Assembly (NCBI GenBank): GCA_002713825.1
Contig: PAUU01000028.1
Coordinates: 5,852 to 15,228, forward strand
Length of the DNA stretch: 9,377 nt
Direction of reading: 5' to 3'
Source of the DNA: Acidiferrobacteraceae bacterium
GTDB lineage: Bacteria > Pseudomonadota > Gammaproteobacteria > Arenicellales > UBA868
Shown here one piece after another: positions 6,333 through 9,377 of this stretch (position 1 is its first letter; each line of letters starts with the position of its first letter). Below the pieces are notes generated by a model. That model was not told the DNA's origin. It saw nothing but the letters and a program-made list of their open reading frames with translations, and ran no database searches. Position numbers and translations under genes: made by a program.

Positions 6333-7447
6333 CAACAAAACGCGCACGTGAACTGGGTTTGGAGTTTTCCGGAACCCCCGGACAGCATAATGCCATTACC
6401 GATGTGTCCGGACTAATGGTGGGCTATAAAACCTTGATGACAGGGGAAGGTCCGCTCGTAACCGGCGGCGGTCCGGTCCGTACTGGGGTTACGGCAGTCC
6501 TGCCACGAGGCCGTGACACCGTTCCCCAGCCAGTCTGGGCCGGGACACACAGTCTGAACGGCAATGGTGAGATGACCGGCACCCACTGGATCCGTGACGG
6601 GGGATACCTGCTTGGCCCGATCATGATTACCAATACCCACAGCGTGGGGCGGGCACACCAGGCTGCCGTTAAATGGATTATCGACACCTATCCCAAGCAT
6701 TGGGGATCCGAGCATCTGTGGGCCATGCCTGTTGTCGCCGAAACCTATGACGGCACCTTAAACGACATTAATGGACTGCACTTAACCGAGGCTCATGCCC
6801 GAGAGGCGCTGGATCAGGCAACTGATGGTCCGCTTCGAGAAGGCAATGTGGGCGGCGGAACTGGCATGATCTGCTATGAATTCAAAGGAGGTACCGGGAC
6901 CAGCTCACGCCGGATCTCATTAGGAGGTCAGCAATTCCACGTCGGTGTCCTGGTTCAGGCCAATCATGGCAGACGCCAGGACCTCACCATCCTGGGTGTT
7001 CCGGTGGGCCGACACCTACAAAATGATATGCTTTCCCACGAGCATGAGATGGGTTCGATCATCGCGGTCGTCGCCACCGATGTTCCCATGATGCCCCACC
7101 AGCTTGAGCGTCTCGCAAAACGCGGCACCATAGGTATCGCCCGAGGCGGCACCCCGGGAGGCAATGGCTCAGGCGATATCTTTCTCGCAATAAGTACTGC
7201 CAACCCTATTCCCATTGAACGCATGGGCCAGATCAATCCCGATTTCGCTTGGATTGGGGATGATTTGTGTGACGCCGTCTATCTGGCCGCAGTTCAAGCG
7301 ATTGAAGAGTCTGTAATCAATGCCCTGGTCGCGGCTGAAGACATGACCACCCTTCGTCCACCTGGCCAACGCTGCGCGGCGATGGATATCGACGCCATGC
7401 TGGAACTCATGGCACGGCACGGCCGGCTCAGGACGTCTCCTCGTTGA
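6329..7447 (+). CDS. P1/DmpA-like peptidase (family S58, beta-peptidyl aminopeptidase type), 372 aa
   Basis: Self-cleaving Ntn-type aminopeptidase. Known relatives (DmpA, BapA) release N-terminal L-, D- or beta-amino acids. It begins RARELGLEFSGTPGQHNAITD (5-25), a family hallmark, followed by VGGGTGMICYEFKGG (174-188). The autoproteolysis and nucleophile site is EMGSIIAVVATDVP (240-253): cleavage is expected between Gly242 and Ser243, giving subunits of about 242 and 130 residues. GNGSGDIFLAIST (278-290) supplies Ser281 and Asp283, with the same spacing from the nucleophile as BapA Ser288 and Glu290. No signal peptide, so it is likely cytoplasmic. It is the last gene of the plus-strand operon, coupled by a four-base overlap to the phosphatase. 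Its link to glycan synthesis is unclear; it could process a peptide or amino-acyl substituent, or simply ride in the operon. Confidence 0.92.
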   Translation: MTTKRARELGLEFSGTPGQHNAITDVSGLMVGYKTLMTGEGPLVTGGGPVRTGVTAVLPRGRDTVPQPVWAGTHSLNGNGEMTGTHWIRDGGYLLGPIMITNTHSVGRAHQAAVKWIIDTYPKHWGSEHLWAMPVVAETYDGTLNDINGLHLTEAHAREALDQATDGPLREGNVGGGTGMICYEFKGGTGTSSRRISLGGQQFHVGVLVQANHGRRQDLTILGVPVGRHLQNDMLSHEHEMGSIIAVVATDVPMMPHQLERLAKRGTIGIARGGTPGGNGSGDIFLAISTANPIPIERMGQINPDFAWIGDDLCDAVYLAAVQAIEESVINALVAAEDMTTLRPPGQRCAAMDIDAMLELMARHGRLRTSPR

Positions 7448-7450
7448 GCC
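7425..7450. terminator. Stem-loop spanning both convergent stop codons, possible bidirectional terminator
   Basis: GGCTCA (7425-7430) pairs with TGAGCC (7445-7450), with a 14-base loop. The arms contain the stop of the acetyltransferase (minus strand) and the stop of the peptidase (plus strand). No T-tract follows on either strand, so intrinsic termination would be weak. It may only reflect the two stop codons lying in opposite orientation. It is the only candidate for the convergent 3' ends. Confidence 0.25.
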
Positions 7451-7874
7451 ACTTCTGCACCAACTGCACATCCCCATCACGATAGTTCAGTCGACCATAA
7501 AATCCGCGGACCACAAGATTGTCGTGCCGGATCATGGCCTGAATCTTCGGAACTTTTCTCACGCGCATCCAATGCTCGGCGTGTTCCATGAGGGCTCGCC
7601 CGATGCCCTGATGCCGACACTGTCGATCCACCGCGAGGTAATACACCCAACCACGGTGCCCGTCACAGCCGATCATGACACTCCCGCAAAGCGTGTCTTC
7701 AGTAACTGCCACCAGCAGTTCGGATGACGGGTTCTCGAGACACTGACGAATATCGTCTTCGGGATTGTTCCAGGGACGGGTTAGGTCGCAATCGTGCCAT
7801 AGCTGCAGCAATCGCTCCTGATCAGGCAGTTCGAATGCTCTGATCTGCACCCGTGTTGGAGAAGCTGTCGTCAT
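7428..7874 (-). CDS. ypeA: GNAT acetyltransferase, YpeA-like, 148 aa
   Basis: Acetyl-CoA-dependent N-acetyltransferase of the GNAT superfamily; the substrate of YpeA proteins is not well established. The order of motifs matches YpeA closely: WHDCDLTRPWNNPEDDI (26-42), DGHRGWVYYLAVD (71-83), the acetyl-CoA-binding RHQGIGRALM (87-96), and a late GFYGRLNYRDGDV (124-136). The length of 148 residues is normal for the family. The ATG overlaps the stop of the upstream glycosyltransferase by four bases (ATGA), so it is translated from the same message. Its 3' end overlaps the convergent peptidase gene by 20 bases. A role in acetylating a precursor of this locus is possible but unproven; ypeA also occurs in unrelated contexts. 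Confidence 0.87.
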   Translation of the reverse strand: MTTASPTRVQIRAFELPDQERLLQLWHDCDLTRPWNNPEDDIRQCLENPSSELLVAVTEDTLCGSVMIGCDGHRGWVYYLAVDRQCRHQGIGRALMEHAEHWMRVRKVPKIQAMIRHDNLVVRGFYGRLNYRDGDVQLVQKWLNEETS

Positions 7875-9010
7875 GGCGAAAGATAGGCATTCAGAGCTTT
7901 GGCTGAACGCTCTGCGCCGTTACAGGCAACAGGCATAAAAGACTCTGGGGACTGCGCCAACAGCCTGTCTGTCGCCACCGCCAGAGTTGGGCCATCAAGG
8001 TTCGCCTCAGGGAGAACCTGGGCTCTTTGAATTGCCTGGAGGTGTTGCGCCCGTGCGGGTTGCTCCGTCTCGCCCCCTTCCCCGGCAAACGGCACAAGCA
8101 GCGCCGGCGCGCCACTCGCCAGAATATCAACCACACTGTTGTATCCTGCTTGCGAAACAGACAGTCGGCAACCGCTCAAAAGAGCTCGAAAGTCGGCACG
8201 GTTTGATTCGACCGTCATTGTCTCTGCGCCCATTTGGCGCAATCGGGTGACTAAATTCGTATCAGGTGAGGTCCCCGCAAGAATCCGCCAAACGATATCG
8301 GGATGCATCGAGAGCGCACTCGCTTCCGCTGCTGCAAGATAGAGTCGCTCGCCAGCCTTCCCTCCCCCCGCCGAGACGAGTACCTCCTGAGAGCGGCGCA
8401 AAGAAGATTCACCTCTTCGCTTCGGGTAAGACGTTGTATCTACAAAGCCGGTGTAGGACACGAGATCAGAAATCTCATCGAACTCGCCAAAGGAATCACT
8501 CAATGGCAAGAACTCTTTCTCGCCATGAACGAGCACCCGCTGATAATAAGTTCGAAGCCAGCCTATGGTCTCCGCTTCACGGGCTTTCGAGCGTTTTTGA
8601 ACGCTGTCCCGTACGGAGCACAGCACAGGTGTTTTTGCAGCCCGCGCCGCTTCAAGCAAAGGCAGTAACTCGAACTGAAACCGCCTTCGACCAAAAGGAA
8701 ACAACTCTGTTACCAGCACCTCGGGTCGCAAGTCATGAAAAAGCCGGAGCAATTCTTTAGTTCGTACGGTTTCCAAAACGTCATTTAGGGGCGCACCACG
8801 GCGATCCACGATACTCGTAAAAGAAAGATCCGCGCTTTGCAGGGGCTCGAGTTGATGCACCAGAACAGGGGACGCCTGTTGCAGGGTAATGGGCATCCCA
8901 CCGGTGATCACCTCGACAGGCGTTCCGGCATTCTGGCATGCCTCAGCAATAGCAAGCGTCCGGCGCAGATGGCCGATACCCAGTAGATGTTGAACGTAGA
9001 AAAGAATCAA
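7871..9010 (-). CDS. Predicted glycosyltransferase, COG4671/MurG-like GT-B, 379 aa, TTG start
   Basis: Putative nucleotide-sugar glycosyltransferase related to the MurG/GT28 superfamily. The N-terminus ILFYVQHLLGIGHLRR (2-17) carries the GxGHLRR loop that corresponds to the glycine-rich acceptor loop of MurG. VSAGGGKAGERL (212-223) is the usual first strand and loop of the donor domain. VSQAGYNSVVDIL (285-297) and VPFAGEGGETEQPARAQHL (306-324) form the donor-binding site, with the Gln of ETEQ in the position that contacts the sugar in MurG-like enzymes. The start is fixed well: an in-frame TAG lies at 9020-9022, and the only usual start codon between it and the conserved N-terminus is TTG at 9010. 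GGAG lies only 2 bases before TTG, so initiation may be inefficient or helped by coupling from the upstream gene. Substrate unknown. Confidence 0.82.
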   Translation of the reverse strand: MILFYVQHLLGIGHLRRTLAIAEACQNAGTPVEVITGGMPITLQQASPVLVHQLEPLQSADLSFTSIVDRRGAPLNDVLETVRTKELLRLFHDLRPEVLVTELFPFGRRRFQFELLPLLEAARAAKTPVLCSVRDSVQKRSKAREAETIGWLRTYYQRVLVHGEKEFLPLSDSFGEFDEISDLVSYTGFVDTTSYPKRRGESSLRRSQEVLVSAGGGKAGERLYLAAAEASALSMHPDIVWRILAGTSPDTNLVTRLRQMGAETMTVESNRADFRALLSGCRLSVSQAGYNSVVDILASGAPALLVPFAGEGGETEQPARAQHLQAIQRAQVLPEANLDGPTLAVATDRLLAQSPESFMPVACNGAERSAKALNAYLSP

Positions 9011-9033
9011 AGCTCCGGCCTACCCCCCGGGGG
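9011..9033 (-). other. Short spacer with CCCCCGGGGG palindrome between two glycosyltransferase genes
   Basis: The 23-base gap holds a perfect 10-base GC palindrome (9024-9033) directly after the upstream stop, an in-frame TAG for the downstream gene (9020-9022) and a GGAG (9014-9017). The palindrome has no loop and no following T-tract, so it is not a convincing terminator. The two genes are most likely in one transcript. Confidence 0.4.
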
Positions 9034-9377
9034 TCAGGAGAGTTTTTGGCGTACTGGGGCTTTTTCGAAAAGCAGGCGATGGGTGCGCTCACAGATAACG
9101 TCCAGACCTAACAGGATCTGGTCTGAGCCCGCCGCAGAAGGCAGCGACTGACGCTCAAGCCCACGCAAGGCCCTCGCCATCGCACCAGCAGACCGATCGC
9201 CATCGCCATCGAGCATTGACACCAGCCCGAGCGAAGAAGCCCGGCGGGCGCGAAGGGTTTGCTCCATACGCGGCCTAGAGCGCGGAATCAGTAGCGCAGG
9301 CTTGTCAAGCGACAGGATTTCGCAAAATGTGTTGTAACCTCCCATGGCAACCACACCGGCCGCCCGCTCCATTACCA
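9034..9377 (-). CDS. C-terminal part of a COG4671-like glycosyltransferase, 5' end outside window
   Basis: About 114 codons of the donor-binding half are visible; the reading frame is open to the right edge, so the start lies beyond it. VVAMGGYNTFCEILSLDKPALLIPR (the conserved GGYNTxxEIL strand and the PALLIPR segment) is followed by RMEQTLRARRASSLGL, with the E-Q pair that binds the donor in GT28-like enzymes. The usual full length is near 380-400 residues, so roughly 270-290 residues are missing. An internal ATG at 9372 is not a credible start because it lies within the conserved domain. It is the same broad family as the next gene downstream, 23 bases away, which suggests an old tandem duplication with divergence of specificity. 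Confidence 0.82.
   Translation of the reverse strand, partial: VMERAAGVVAMGGYNTFCEILSLDKPALLIPRSRPRMEQTLRARRASSLGLVSMLDGDGDRSAGAMARALRGLERQSLPSAAGSDQILLGLDVICERTHRLLFEKAPVRQKLS

Noticed and set aside
8266..8760. Plus-strand frame of 164 codons opposite the glycosyltransferase at 7871-9010.
   Set aside because: No motifs and a basic, low-information composition; the minus-strand gene accounts for the region fully.
9024..9033. CCCCCGGGGG palindrome as a transcription terminator.
   Set aside because: It has no loop and no T-tract, and it lies in a 23-base gap between two related genes that are best explained as one transcript.

Overview
The window looks like a bacterial chromosome of moderately high GC, most likely a proteobacterium. 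The reasons are the YpeA-type acetyltransferase, an LdcA-type LD-carboxypeptidase, and an unusual ABC exporter whose closest relatives, as I recall them, lie in Alphaproteobacteria; alpha versus gamma cannot be settled from this sequence. Coding density is very high. The only non-coding gaps are 28, 94 and 23 bases. I see no rRNA, tRNA, insertion sequence, CRISPR array or phage gene.

Layout. (A) Left block, minus strand: an 894-residue ABC exporter subunit (592-3276), then 28 bases later an LD-carboxypeptidase gene that runs off the left edge (1-563). (B) A 94-base divergent intergenic region (3277-3370) holds a good extended -10 promoter for the ABC gene and a TTGCG-CT-CGCAA dyad near its predicted start of transcription. 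(C) Central block, plus strand: two GT-B (GT4-type) glycosyltransferases (3371-4603, 4603-5736), a histidine phosphatase (5733-6332) and an S58/P1-family (DmpA-like) peptidase (6329-7447). All are joined by 1- or 4-base stop/start overlaps, so they form one translationally coupled operon. (D) Right block, minus strand, convergent on C with a 20-base overlap: the C-terminal part of a COG4671-like glycosyltransferase that enters from the right edge (9034-9377), a second related glycosyltransferase with a TTG start (7871-9010), and a ypeA-like GNAT acetyltransferase (7428-7874).

Working together (inference). Four glycosyltransferases, a phosphatase, an ABC exporter and a murein-type peptidase in 9.4 kb suggest a cell-envelope glycan or glycoconjugate locus: the transferases and phosphatase would act on the cytoplasmic side, the ABC protein in the inner membrane, and the LD-carboxypeptidase on recycled peptidoglycan. 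No polymerase, flippase, acceptor or sugar-nucleotide enzyme is visible, so the product cannot be named. The most unusual element is the ABC protein. Its ATPase domain carries about 275 extra residues between Q-loop and signature, built from repeated copies of a short ABC segment, and the Q-loop Gln and switch His are both replaced.
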